Source: Actinomadura fibrosa
Lineage (GTDB): Bacteria; Actinomycetota; Actinomycetes; Streptosporangiales; Streptosporangiaceae
DNA length: 64,000 nucleotides
Assembly: GCF_900659615.1 (NCBI RefSeq)
Contig: NZ_CAACUY010000024.1
Coordinates: 1-64,000 of the forward strand
Reading direction: 5' to 3'
The number at the start of each line of letters is the position of its first letter. Position 1 is the stretch's first letter. Shown here in pieces: positions 8,461-17,230 of this stretch. The notes below the pieces were generated by a model. That model was not told the origin of the DNA, did not search any database, and saw nothing but the letters and a program-made list of their open reading frames with translations. The position numbers and the translations under genes were made by a program.

Positions 8461-8867
8461 GGCGGGAATCGTAACGCCCCCGGGGCCGGGTGTCGGCCTC
8501 CCGCCCTGGCCGGACTGGCCGCGCGGCGCGCCGGGCGCGCCCTCGTGCCCGCCCCTGTCGGTGCCTGTAAAGATCGTCGATCTCCTTTCCGTGTCGTGCC
8601 GGTGACCGGTCCCCCGTGCGCTCGGCCGGAGGCCGGTGCCTCCGCCGGCGACGGGCGGAGTGGAGCAGAGCAGCAGAGTATGGCGCATTCCACTTCCCCG
8701 AACAGGGGGAATGGTCTAAGTTGTCCGGATTTGCCGTTATCTCATTGCGGTTCGTTCGCCGTCCCGGCGGCGTGTCCGCCCTCCGGTTTCCGCCCCCCGG
8801 CCTTCCGGGCGCGCGAGTCCGCGCACCGTGGTACGGATCCCGGCTCTCGATCGATCAAATAACGGCA
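8461..8867. other. Gene-free region upstream of the first conservon
   Basis: I see no convincing gene here. It must hold the promoters for the leftward CbiX-like gene and the rightward conservon. A short inverted repeat TTCCCC/GGGGAA lies near 8695-8712, in a locally less GC-rich stretch (about 8690-8760), the likeliest place for promoter elements. Confidence 0.4.
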
Positions 8868-8897
8868 ATGCGTGCGAAAGGCGCCAAAGGGGTTGCG

Positions 8898-8963
8898 GTG
8901 CCGACAGAGACCGCCTTTATGATCGCAGGCACCCTGAGCGCCGCACCGTCCGAGGTCCCATGA
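8898..8963 (+). CDS. Short leader reading frame overlapping the first conservon kinase
   Basis: A 21-residue frame (VPTETAFMIAGTLSAAPSEV and P) starts at a GTG five bases after AAAGGGG. Its TGA overlaps the kinase ATG as ATGA (8960-8963). The same frame is open from an ATG at 8868 but without a ribosome site there. The sequence has no recognisable domain. The second conservon kinase is preceded by a similar overlapping frame, so a coupling or leader role is plausible; peptide function is unproven. Confidence 0.35.
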   Translation: MPTETAFMIAGTLSAAPSEVP

Positions 8964-11827
8964 CATCCCCTGAAGCCGGCCGCACGCGGTCGACCCGCAC
9001 GCGGTCGATCCGAACCAAGGTCGCCGCGCTCCTGCTCGTGCCCCTGCTGTCGCTGATCGTCCTGTGGGGCTACGCCGCGAACGTCACCGGCCGCGAGGCG
9101 CTCGCCCAGCGGCGCTACCACACGCTCGACCGGCAGTTCGCGCCGAGCGGCCAGGGCGTCCTCGTCGAGCTCGGCAAGGAGCGGCTCGCGTCCGCGACGT
9201 TCCTCAGCGCGTCCCGCGCCGCCGCGCCCGCGACGCCGCCCGAGCTGAAGGCCCAGCGCGCCCGCCTCGACGCCGCCGTCGCGTACTTCCGCCGCCAGGC
9301 CACCTCGGACGTCGCGCGCGGCGCCACCAACGCCGAGATGGAGCGGCGCGTCTCCGACGTCCTCGACGCGCTCGGCGGGCTCGCGCAGATCCGCCGGTTC
9401 GTGGACGCCCGCTCGATCGACCGGCTGACCGCCATCAACGACTACAGCTCCATCGTCGACGACATGCACCGGCTCTACGACCGGCTCATCGTCATCGACG
9501 ACTCCGAGCTGTACAACTGGACGCTGTCCACCCGCGCCGCCGGCCGCGCGATGGAGCTGATGCAGCGCGAGAACGCGCTCATCGCCGGCGTGCTCGTCGG
9601 CCACGGGCGGATGACCCCCGCCGAGCACCGCATGTTCGTGGAGATGCTCGGCGAGCAGCGCTGGCAGTGGGGCAAGCAGCGCTCCCTCCTCGACCCGCGC
9701 GTCTACGAGACCGGCACCCGGCAGGTGTTCGAGTCCAAGCAGTACTCCGACTACAAGGCGATGGAGGACCGCATCGCCGACCGCACCCGCGGGCCGCTGC
9801 CCATCCGGGCGGCGGAGTGGCAGGCGACGGCCCAGCCGCTCGTCCTGTCCGTCAACGCGATGGTGCTCGCCAACTCCAAGCGCGCCGGCGAGCACGCCGA
9901 CGACCTCGGCCGCGACGCCTACGTCCGGCTCGGCGCCGTCGCCGGGCTCGGACTGCTCGCCATCGTCGTGTCGGTGCTGATGTCGCTGCGGTTCGGCCGC
10001 GGCTTCGTCCGCGAGCTCGTCGGGCTGCGCGGCTCCGCCGAGGAGCTCGCCGACCGGCGGCTGCCCGACGTCGTCGGCCGGCTGCGCCGCAACGAGACCG
10101 TGGACGTCGACGCCGAGGCGCCCCCGCTGCGCCGCGGCCGCACCACCGAGGTCGCGCGGCTCGCCGACGCGTTCGCCAAGGTGCAGCGCACCGCCGTCGA
10201 CGCCGCCGTCGGCCAGGCCGAGCTGCGCGCCGGCGTCAGCCGCATCTTCCTCAACATCGCCCGCCGCAACCAGTCGCTGCTGCACCGCCAGCTCACCATG
10301 CTGGACGCGCTGGAGAGCCGCGCCGAGGCCGACGACCTGGAGGACCTCTTCCGGATCGACCACCTCACCACCCGCATGCGGCGGCACGCCGAGAGCCTCA
10401 TCATCCTGTCCGGCGCCACGCCGGGACGCGGCTGGCGGCGGCCCGTCCGCATCGTCGACGTGCTGCGCGCCGCGATCGCCGAGATCGAGGACTACACCCG
10501 CGCGACCGTCCTCACCCAGTCCGAGGACGGCCTCGTCGGCGCCGCCGTCACCGACGTCGTCCACCTGCTCGCCGAGCTGCTGGAGAACGCCGCCTCCTTC
10601 TCCCCGCCCAACACCGAGGTGCGGGTCATGGCCGACCGCGTCGGCACCGGCTTCGCCATCGAGATCGAGGACCGCGGCCTCGGCGTCAAGCCCGAGCTGC
10701 TCGCCGAGGCCAACCGGCGGCTCGCCGAGCCCCCGGAGTTCGACCTCGTCGACACCGACCAGCTCGGCCTGTTCGTCGTCGCGCGGCTCGCCGCCCGGCA
10801 CGACATCGACGTCTCGCTGCAACGCTCCCCGTACGGCGGCGTGACCGCGATCGTGCTGCTGCCGCACGAGCTGGTCGTGCCCGCCGAGCGGATGGCGGAC
10901 GGCCCGGAGCCGCCGGACGGCGACGGCGCGGACGGCCCCGACCTGGACGGCGCCGTGAACGCGCTCGGCGCGGGCGCCGCGCAGAACGCGCCGAAGGCGA
11001 TCGAGGCGGGCGCCGCGCGGAGCGCGCACGGCGCCGGCCCTCGCGGATCGGGCGAGCACAGGGCGACCGGCGCGGTGGGCGCCGAGCCGTTCATGGGACA
11101 GCAGCCGCCGACGGAAACGCGCACCGACGCGAACACCGACGTGAGCACTGGCCTGAGCACGGACGTGAACGCCGTCGCGGGCGGAGGCGAAGCCGCGGGC
11201 GCGGGCTCGGAGGCGCGTGCGGAGACGGTGGTGCCGCTGCGCGAAGGCACGCTGACCGGCCGGTTCGCGACCCCCGCGGCGGACGAGCACGAGTGGCGGC
11301 GGCACGGCCCGCACAGCGTCGCCCCGGCCGGACAGGCACCGTCCGCGCCCGGCGGCGGCGCAGGCCCGTGGGGGACGCCCGACGACGGCCCGCCCCCGCC
11401 GCCCGTCCGGTTCGGGGACGCCACCGCCATGCCGCGCCGCCCGTCCGTGAACCCTTGGTCCGACGACGCGGCGGAACCGGACGACCCCTTCGCGGACCAA
11501 TCGACCGGAACCGGACCCGGCGCGGGAGAACGGACCGCGGCGGAGGCTCCCGGGGAGGCGGCCGGAGGCGGTACCGTCGGCGGCGACCCTGGGAAGGGGC
11601 CCGCCCAGGAAAGCGCCGGGACGTACGCGGGACTGCCGCGCCGCGTGCGCCAGGAGAACCTGGCGCCGCAGCTCCGGAAGGCCTCCGCGCCGCCCCCGGC
11701 GGCCGGCGGCGGCACGTCCTCGGGCGTCGCCCGGTCGCCGGAGGAGGCGCGGTCGCTGATCGCGTCGATCCAGCAGGGATGGCGGCGCGGGCTCGCGTCG
11801 GATGTGGGGGATGAGGGAACGCGATGA
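8960..11827 (+). CDS. cvnA: Conservon sensor histidine kinase-like protein CvnA, first cluster
   Basis: A 955-residue nitrate/nitrite-sensing-domain (NIT) kinase. A first membrane helix (about 22-40) is followed by the extracellular NIT domain, a second helix (about 321-345), a HAMP-like linker, and a dimerisation region with NIARRNQSLLHRQLTMLDAL. The ATP-binding domain has an N-box ELLENAASFSPP near 538, DRGLGV, and GLFVVARLAARHDI near 602. A long disordered tail ends in SPEEARSLIASIQQGWRRG, conserved in CvnA proteins. CvnA proteins lack a classical phospho-acceptor H-box and response regulator and instead work with CvnB-D at the membrane. ATG 8960 has GAGG 5 bases upstream. It overlaps cvnB by 4 bp. 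Confidence 0.92.
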   Translation: MTSPEAGRTRSTRTRSIRTKVAALLLVPLLSLIVLWGYAANVTGREALAQRRYHTLDRQFAPSGQGVLVELGKERLASATFLSASRAAAPATPPELKAQRARLDAAVAYFRRQATSDVARGATNAEMERRVSDVLDALGGLAQIRRFVDARSIDRLTAINDYSSIVDDMHRLYDRLIVIDDSELYNWTLSTRAAGRAMELMQRENALIAGVLVGHGRMTPAEHRMFVEMLGEQRWQWGKQRSLLDPRVYETGTRQVFESKQYSDYKAMEDRIADRTRGPLPIRAAEWQATAQPLVLSVNAMVLANSKRAGEHADDLGRDAYVRLGAVAGLGLLAIVVSVLMSLRFGRGFVRELVGLRGSAEELADRRLPDVVGRLRRNETVDVDAEAPPLRRGRTTEVARLADAFAKVQRTAVDAAVGQAELRAGVSRIFLNIARRNQSLLHRQLTMLDALESRAEADDLEDLFRIDHLTTRMRRHAESLIILSGATPGRGWRRPVRIVDVLRAAIAEIEDYTRATVLTQSEDGLVGAAVTDVVHLLAELLENAASFSPPNTEVRVMADRVGTGFAIEIEDRGLGVKPELLAEANRRLAEPPEFDLVDTDQLGLFVVARLAARHDIDVSLQRSPYGGVTAIVLLPHELVVPAERMADGPEPPDGDGADGPDLDGAVNALGAGAAQNAPKAIEAGAARSAHGAGPRGSGEHRATGAVGAEPFMGQQPPTETRTDANTDVSTGLSTDVNAVAGGGEAAGAGSEARAETVVPLREGTLTGRFATPAADEHEWRRHGPHSVAPAGQAPSAPGGGAGPWGTPDDGPPPPPVRFGDATAMPRRPSVNPWSDDAAEPDDPFADQSTGTGPGAGERTAAEAPGEAAGGGTVGGDPGKGPAQESAGTYAGLPRRVRQENLAPQLRKASAPPPAAGGGTSSGVARSPEEARSLIASIQQGWRRGLASDVGDEGTR

Positions 11828-12303
11828 TGCACAACACCGCGAGCGGCGAGCTGAACTGGCTGCTCAACGACTTCGCCGAGCGGGTCACGACCGTGCGGCA
11901 GGCGGTGATCCTGTCGCGTGACGGGCTCGCCGTCGCCGCCACCAGCGAGCTCGGCCGCGAGGACGCCGAGCACCTGTCGGCGCTCGCGTCCGGCGTGCAG
12001 AGCCTCGCGCGCGGCGCCGGCCGCCACTTCGCGGGCGGCAACGTCCGCCAGACCATCATCGAGATGGACGCGCTGCTGCTGTTCGTCACCGCCGCCGGCG
12101 ACGGCACCTGCCTCGCCGTGCTCGCCGAGGCCGAGGCCGACGCCGGGCTCGTCGCCTACGAGATGGCCGTGCTCGTCAAGCGCGTCGGCCAGCACCTCCA
12201 GGCCGGGCCGCGGTTCGGCGCCGACGAGCGCGTCCAGGGCGCCCCCGGCGGCGGCTTCGGCGGGTTCGGGGGCGCCGGGGGAGCCGCCCCGCGGGGACTC
12301 TGA
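11824..12303 (+). CDS. cvnB: Roadblock/LC7 protein CvnB, first cluster
   Basis: A 159-residue Roadblock/LC7-domain protein, the conservon component thought to regulate the small GTPase CvnD. It opens with ELNWLLNDFAERV, continues AVILSRDGLAVAATSELGRE, and has the mid-domain FAGGNVRQTIIEMDALLLFV and LVAYEMAVLVKRVGQHL, all diagnostic. A Gly-rich tail (GGGFGGFGGAGGAA) follows the domain. It starts at an ATGA overlap with cvnA and ends 3 bp before cvnC, a tightly coupled order. Confidence 0.93.
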   Translation: MMHNTASGELNWLLNDFAERVTTVRQAVILSRDGLAVAATSELGREDAEHLSALASGVQSLARGAGRHFAGGNVRQTIIEMDALLLFVTAAGDGTCLAVLAEAEADAGLVAYEMAVLVKRVGQHLQAGPRFGADERVQGAPGGGFGGFGGAGGAAPRGL

Positions 12304-12306
12304 CGG

Positions 12307-12684
12307 ATGTCCCCCTCGCCGGAGCGGTGGCTGGACCGGGACGCGGGCCCGGTCGTCCGCCCGTACGCCATGACCCGGGGCCGCACCCGCCCGCGCGGCG
12401 CCGGCTTCGAGCTCATCGCGGTGGTGAAGGCCACCGGGGAGCAGCCGGGCGACCGGCTGCGCTACAGCCCGGAGCACCTGCGGATCCTGCGCGGCTGCGA
12501 GCGCCCCGTCCCGGTGGTCGACCTCGTCGCCGACGTCGCGCTGCCGCTCGGCGTCGTCCGGGTGCTGCTCGGCGACCTCCGCGACGAGGGCCTGATCACG
12601 GTGCTGCCCGCCGCCGAGCCCGCGGGCGACCGGCCCGGTCCGGGCGTCCTGAGGGAGGTGCTGAGTGGCCTTCGCGCCCTCTGA
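12307..12684 (+). CDS. cvnC: DUF742 protein CvnC, first cluster
   Basis: A 125-residue DUF742 protein, the third conserved member of conservons. Diagnostic parts are GPVVRPYAMTRGRT (residues about 14-27), the segment ending LRGCERPVPVVDLVADVALP, then LGVVRVLLGDLRDEGLI, which looks like a winged-helix turn. Its exact role is unknown; in Streptomyces it belongs to a membrane-associated GTPase-coupled complex. Its 3' end overlaps cvnD by 20 bp. Confidence 0.92.
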   Translation: MSPSPERWLDRDAGPVVRPYAMTRGRTRPRGAGFELIAVVKATGEQPGDRLRYSPEHLRILRGCERPVPVVDLVADVALPLGVVRVLLGDLRDEGLITVLPAAEPAGDRPGPGVLREVLSGLRAL

Positions 12685-13294
12685 CCCGGCGGCCGCGCCC
12701 GCCCTGGTCACCACGAAGATCCTCATCGCCGGCGGGTTCGGCGTCGGCAAGACCACCATGGTCGGCTCGGTCAGCGAGATCCGGCCGCTGCACACCGAGG
12801 AGCCGCTCACCGACCGCGGCGTCCACGTCGACGACACCTCCGGTGTGCAGGCCAAGACGACCACCACCGTCGCCATGGACTTCGGCCGCATCACGCTGTC
12901 GGACCACCTCCTCCTCTACCTGTTCGGCACCCCCGGCCAGGACCGCTTCTGGTTCATGTGGGACGAGCTCGCCGCCGGCGCGATCGGCGCCGTCGTGCTC
13001 GCCGACACCCGGCGGCTCACCGGCTCGTTCCCCGCCATCGACTACTTCGAGCGGCGCGGCCTGCCGTTCGTCGTGGCCGTCAACTGCTTCGACGGCGCCG
13101 ACCGGCACCGCCCCGAGGACATCGCGATCGCGCTCGACCTCGATCCCGGCGTCCCCGTGCTGCTGTGCGACGTCCGGCGCCGCGAGTCGTCCAAGGAGGT
13201 CCTGGTCGCGCTGATCGAACACGTCCTGAGCTGGACGGACCCGGCGGCGCAGCCCGCCGCCCCCGCCGGCGGCGGCGCCGTCCCCACCGGCTGA
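12665..13294 (+). CDS. cvnD: Ras-like ATP/GTP-binding protein CvnD, first cluster
   Basis: A 209-residue small GTPase of the conservon family. The P-loop is GGFGVGKTT (about 22-30), the switch region contains AKTTTTVAMDFGRI, the G3 motif is FGTPGQDRFWFMWDEL and the G4-like motif is NCFDG. This resembles the bacterial Rup/MglA-type Ras superfamily, with GQ in place of the usual DxxG Gly. It starts at a GTG inside the cvnC 3' end. About 85 bp separate its stop from the leader frame of the second conservon. Confidence 0.93.
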   Translation: MAFAPSDPAAAPALVTTKILIAGGFGVGKTTMVGSVSEIRPLHTEEPLTDRGVHVDDTSGVQAKTTTTVAMDFGRITLSDHLLLYLFGTPGQDRFWFMWDELAAGAIGAVVLADTRRLTGSFPAIDYFERRGLPFVVAVNCFDGADRHRPEDIAIALDLDPGVPVLLCDVRRRESSKEVLVALIEHVLSWTDPAAQPAAPAGGGAVPTG

Positions 13295-13379
13295 CGCGCC
13301 GGACTCGGGCGTCCGCGAACCCGCGACGTAGTAGGCTCCCCCAGACCCCCGTACACCTCGCATCGGGAGGTTCCCCCGC

Positions 13380-13436
13380 ATGTCTCGCCCCCGACCGCCG
13401 AAGGCCGCCTCCATGAGCACGGTCCGCGAGCCGTGA
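13380..13436 (+). CDS. Short leader reading frame overlapping the second conservon kinase
   Basis: An 18-residue frame starts at ATG 13380, nine bases after a strong GGGAGG (13365-13370). It encodes MSRPRPPKAASMSTVREP and ends in a TGA that overlaps the kinase GTG as GTGA (13433-13436). The kinase GTG lacks a good site of its own, so ribosomes probably reach it by finishing this frame. It may be a translational coupling leader. No homology is recognisable. Confidence 0.45.
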   Translation: MSRPRPPKAASMSTVREP

Positions 13437-16345
13437 CCGTCCCCCGCTTCTCCTCCATCCGGTCGAGGATCACGCTGCTGGTCCTCGTGCCGCTGCTCGC
13501 GCTCGCCTCGCTGTGGGTGTTCACCACGAGCATCACCTACGGCGACGCGCACCAGCTCATGCAGGCCCGCGAGTTCCAGCGCAAGTCGGTGCTGCCCACC
13601 CAGCGGCTCATCGACGCGCTGCAGAAGGAGCGCCGCCTGTCGGTCGCCGAGCTCGGCGGCGCCCGGCCCGCGGCCGAGGGCGCGATGCGGACGCAGCGGC
13701 AGGCGACCGACCGGGCCGCCGAGGAGGTCCGGCGCGGGGCACGGGACGGGGGCCTGCGCGGCGCGATCCTGCCGCAGGTCGTCCGGCGCATCGACGCGCT
13801 CGTCGCGCGGCTCGGGACGCTGGAGGCGGTCCGCCGCGGCGTCGACGAGCGCGTCACCGACCGCGGCCGCGCGCTCCAGGAGTACAGCGCGCTGATCGAC
13901 GCGGGCTTCGCGATCTACAACGCGACCACGCCCGGCAACGGGGCCGTCACCGCGGACGCCCGCACGCTCACCGCCGTCGGCCGCGCCCGCGAGTTCCTCA
14001 CCCGCGAGGACGCCCTGCTGACCGGCGCGCTCGCGGCCGGGCACCTCGGCGCCGCCGAGCGCGGCCAGTTCGCGCAGCTCGTCGGCGCCCAGCGGATGCT
14101 GTACGCCGACACCGTCCCGAACCTCCCGGCCGCCGCGCGCGGCCGCTACCAGGTCCTCGCGAACTCGCCGCAGTTCGCGCAGCTCCGCGAGCTGGAGGAC
14201 GAGGTCATCCGCGGCGGCGACCAGACCGTCACCCCCAGGACCCGGACGACGAACCGCACCGGCACCCAGGCGGGCGCGGGCACGCAGGCCGGCGCCGGGA
14301 ACACTCGCGCGGCCCGCACCGCGCCGCCCGTCGACCCGTCCGCCTGGCGGACGGCCGCCGACACCGCCAACAGCCGCCTGTACGACTTCGAGAACGGCGT
14401 CCTCGACGACATCACCGGGCACGCCCAGGGCATCGCCGTCGGCGTCGTCCTGCGGCTCGCCATGGCGGGCGGCCTCGGCCTCCTCGCCGTCGTGCTGTCC
14501 ACGCTCATCGCCGTGCGCGTCGCGCGGCGGCTGCTGCGCGAGTGCCGCACCCTCGCCGGCGGCGTCGTCGAGTTCACCCAGCAGCGGCTGCCGCGGCTCG
14601 CCGAGCAGGTCCGCGCCGGGAAGCCCGCCGACCCCGAGCCGCTGCCCGATCAGGAGTACCGGATCAGCGAGATCCGGCAGATCGCCGACTCCTTCGACCG
14701 CGCCCGGCAGGCGGTCCTCGCCGCCGCCGCGGGCGAGGTCGCCGCCCGGCGCGGCATCAGCGAGGTCTTCGTCAACCTCGCCCGCCGCAACCAGGCGCTG
14801 CTGCACCGCCAGCTCAGCCTGCTCGACACGATGGAGCGCCGCACCGAGGACCCCGCCGAGCTGTCGGACCTGTTCCGCCTGGACCACCTCGCCACCCGCA
14901 TGCGCCGGCACGCCGAGGGCCTCGTCATCCTCGCCGGCAAGAGCGCCGGGCGCGGCTGGCGGCGCCCCGTCCCGCTCGTGGACGTGGTCCGCGGCGCGGT
15001 CGCCGAGGTCGAGGACTACCCCCGCGTCCGCGTCCAGCCGCTCCCGCGCGTCTCCCTGCTCGGCTCCGCCGTCGCCGACGTCATCCACCTGCTCGCCGAG
15101 GTCGTCGAGAACGCCACCACGTTCTCGCCGCCGCAGTCGCCGGTGCGCGTCACCGGCCACCCGGTCGCCAACGGCTTCGCGATCGAGGTCGAGGACCGCG
15201 GCCTCGGCATGACCGAGGAGGCGCTGCGCGCCGCCAACGCCCGGCTCGCCGAACCGCCGGAGTTCGACCCGTCCGACAGCGCGCAGCTCGGCCTGTTCGT
15301 CGTCGGCCGCCTCGCCCAGCGGCACGACATCAAGGTCACGCTCCGCCCGTCCCCCTACGGCGGCACCACCGCGATCGCGCTGATCCCCGGCACGCTCATC
15401 GTGGAGAGCGCCGAACCGGACACCGCCGCCCGCCGCGCCACGGGACCGCTTCAGACCCTGACCCCGCCCCCGGCCGCGGCGCTGCCCGCGTCCGCCGCCA
15501 CGTCCGCGTCGGCGTCGGCGTCGGCGGAGACGGGCGGCTTCGTCCGGCTGGTCGCCGAAGCGGAACCGCCCAGGCTGGCCGACCCCGGACCGCCCCGCGA
15601 ACTCGGCCCCGCCGGCACCGACCGCGCCGGAACCTCGTCCGCTGAGACGCCGCGCACGGGCACCCCGTCCGCCGGCACCGGATTCGCCCGGCCCGAGTCG
15701 ACCGGCTCCACGCCTACGGGTCCCAGGTTCGCGTCCAGCGGACCTGAGTCGACCGGCTCTGTGCCGGCGCGTCCCGGGTTCGCGTTGGGCGCTCCCGCGT
15801 CCGCTGGTCCCACAGCCGGTTCCGGTCCCGCGTCCGGCGGGACGCCGAGCGGAGGCGCGCGGCGCTTCGACGCGCAGCCCGTCCAGCCGCCCGCGCCGTC
15901 CCGGAGCGCGGAGCCCGCCGAGCCGGCGCCCCCGCCCGCGGACGGCGAACTGCCCAAGCGCAGGCGCCAGACGCACCTGGCACCCCAGCTCAAGGAACGC
16001 GTCGACGCCCACCTCGCCGCCGAGGGACGGCCCGTCGCCGCGGACTCCCCGGCGGCGCCGTCCCCGCACGACACCGCCGAAACGCCCGCGCCGGCGCGCC
16101 GGACCGGCGGCCACCGCCGCCCCGCCCCCGAGGCGTCCGGCACGATGCCGCTCGGCGCCCCCGTGCCCGCCGGCACCGACGGGACCGCTCCACACGACGA
16201 GCCGGAGGCGGACGGCGCCCGTTCGCCCGAGGAACTGCGATCGAAACTGTCCGCCATGCAGCGTGGCTGGCAGCGCGGCCGGCACGAGGCGGCCGAGGCC
16301 GAGGCCGGCCGGAACCGAGGCGACCAGGAGGACGACACCCCATGA
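13433..16345 (+). CDS. cvnA: Conservon sensor histidine kinase-like protein CvnA, second cluster
   Basis: A 970-residue paralog of the first CvnA: N-terminal helix (about 12-30), NIT-type extracellular region, a second helix (about 340-362) and a dimerisation segment with NLARRNQALLHRQLSLLDTM. The ATPase domain has the N-box EVVENATTFSPPQ near 556 and GLFVVGRLAQRHDI, and the Pro/Ala-rich tail ends in SPEELRSKLSAMQRGWQRG. The extracellular domains of the two paralogs have diverged far more than their kinase cores, suggesting different signals. The GTG start lies within the GTGA overlap with the short upstream frame. It overlaps cvnB by 4 bp. Confidence 0.92.
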   Translation: MTVPRFSSIRSRITLLVLVPLLALASLWVFTTSITYGDAHQLMQAREFQRKSVLPTQRLIDALQKERRLSVAELGGARPAAEGAMRTQRQATDRAAEEVRRGARDGGLRGAILPQVVRRIDALVARLGTLEAVRRGVDERVTDRGRALQEYSALIDAGFAIYNATTPGNGAVTADARTLTAVGRAREFLTREDALLTGALAAGHLGAAERGQFAQLVGAQRMLYADTVPNLPAAARGRYQVLANSPQFAQLRELEDEVIRGGDQTVTPRTRTTNRTGTQAGAGTQAGAGNTRAARTAPPVDPSAWRTAADTANSRLYDFENGVLDDITGHAQGIAVGVVLRLAMAGGLGLLAVVLSTLIAVRVARRLLRECRTLAGGVVEFTQQRLPRLAEQVRAGKPADPEPLPDQEYRISEIRQIADSFDRARQAVLAAAAGEVAARRGISEVFVNLARRNQALLHRQLSLLDTMERRTEDPAELSDLFRLDHLATRMRRHAEGLVILAGKSAGRGWRRPVPLVDVVRGAVAEVEDYPRVRVQPLPRVSLLGSAVADVIHLLAEVVENATTFSPPQSPVRVTGHPVANGFAIEVEDRGLGMTEEALRAANARLAEPPEFDPSDSAQLGLFVVGRLAQRHDIKVTLRPSPYGGTTAIALIPGTLIVESAEPDTAARRATGPLQTLTPPPAAALPASAATSASASASAETGGFVRLVAEAEPPRLADPGPPRELGPAGTDRAGTSSAETPRTGTPSAGTGFARPESTGSTPTGPRFASSGPESTGSVPARPGFALGAPASAGPTAGSGPASGGTPSGGARRFDAQPVQPPAPSRSAEPAEPAPPPADGELPKRRRQTHLAPQLKERVDAHLAAEGRPVAADSPAAPSPHDTAETPAPARRTGGHRRPAPEASGTMPLGAPVPAGTDGTAPHDEPEADGARSPEELRSKLSAMQRGWQRGRHEAAEAEAGRNRGDQEDDTP

Positions 16346-16788
16346 CAGATGCCCAGCACTCCGGAACGGAGGCCCCGGGCGGAACCGGCGGTGAACTGAA
16401 CTGGCTGCTCGACAGCCTGGTGCAGCGGGTCGCCCCCGTGCAGAACGCGGTGGTCCTGTCGAGCGACGGCCTGCGCATGGCCGCCTCCCGCGGACTCGCC
16501 CGCGAGGAGTCCGACCACCTCTCGGCGGTGGCCGCCAGCTTCCAGAGCCTCGCGCGCGGCGCCGGAGAGTCCTTCGGCGGCGGACCCGTCCGGCAGACCA
16601 TCGTCGAGATGGAGTCGTCGTTCCTGTTCGTCACCGCCGCCGGCCGCGGCGCGTGCCTCGCCGTCCTCGCCGACGCCGACGCCGACCTCGGCATCATCGC
16701 CTACGAGATGGCGATGCTCGTCACCCGCGTCGGCCAGCACCTGTCCGCCGGCCCCCGGGTCGCCGCGTCCGAACCGGGCGGCGTCTGA
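16342..16788 (+). CDS. cvnB: Roadblock/LC7 protein CvnB, second cluster
   Basis: A 148-residue Roadblock/LC7 protein. After an 18-residue variable lead come ELNWLLDSLVQRV, AVVLSSDGLRMAASRGLARE, FGGGPVRQTIVEMESSFLFV and IIAYEMAMLVTRVGQHL. It matches the first-cluster CvnB through the domain but lacks its Gly-rich tail. ATGA overlap with cvnA; cvnC begins 2 bp after its stop. Confidence 0.93.
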   Translation: MTDAQHSGTEAPGGTGGELNWLLDSLVQRVAPVQNAVVLSSDGLRMAASRGLAREESDHLSAVAASFQSLARGAGESFGGGPVRQTIVEMESSFLFVTAAGRGACLAVLADADADLGIIAYEMAMLVTRVGQHLSAGPRVAASEPGGV

Positions 16789-16789
16789 G

Positions 16790-17230
16790 GTGGACCGCGA
16801 GGACGGGCACGCGCCCCCCGAAGGCGCGAACGGCGCCGGCGGCGCGGGCGGCACGGCCTGGTACGACGACGCGGCCGGACCCGTCGTCCGCCCGTACGCC
16901 CTCACCGGCGGCCGGACGCACTACGACGGCGTCGAGTTCGACCTCGTCGCGCTCATCATCACCGCCGACGCCCCCGGCCCCGACGACGCCCACCCGGGCC
17001 CGCAGTGGGTCCCGGAGCCGGAACATGGCATGATCTTGGAGCTTTGCCGCACCCCGTTGTCGGTTGTCGAGATAGCGTCGGATCTGGAACTTCCCCTCGG
17101 AGTGGTCCGCGTCCTGCTCGGCGACCTTCTCGATCACTCGCTGATCCAGGTCCGACGCCCCGCGCCGGTGGCGCAGTTCCCCAGCGAGCGCGTACTCAAG
17201 GAAGTGATCGATGGAATCCGTGCGCTCTGA
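16790..17230 (+). CDS. cvnC: DUF742 protein CvnC, second cluster
   Basis: A 146-residue DUF742 protein with a GTG start just after the cvnB stop. It shows GPVVRPYALTGGRTHYDG, LCRTPLSVVEIASDLELPLG and VVRVLLGDLLDHSLIQV, collinear with the first-cluster CvnC. Codons near 17025-17100 are noticeably less GC-rich than the rest of the operon, with no disruption of the frame. Its end overlaps cvnD by 20 bp, the same overlap length as in the first cluster. Confidence 0.92.
   Translation: MDREDGHAPPEGANGAGGAGGTAWYDDAAGPVVRPYALTGGRTHYDGVEFDLVALIITADAPGPDDAHPGPQWVPEPEHGMILELCRTPLSVVEIASDLELPLGVVRVLLGDLLDHSLIQVRRPAPVAQFPSERVLKEVIDGIRAL

Noticed and set aside
8855-11500. Long minus-strand open frame opposite the first conservon kinase
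   Set aside because: Same shadow effect; low-complexity Gly/Val/Asp/Arg sequence and no plausible start or domain.
12596-16285. Very long open frame on the minus strand, opposite the second conservon kinase
   Set aside because: It is a codon-bias shadow of high-GC coding DNA: Arg/Gly-rich, without domains, and antisense to a well-supported kinase gene.
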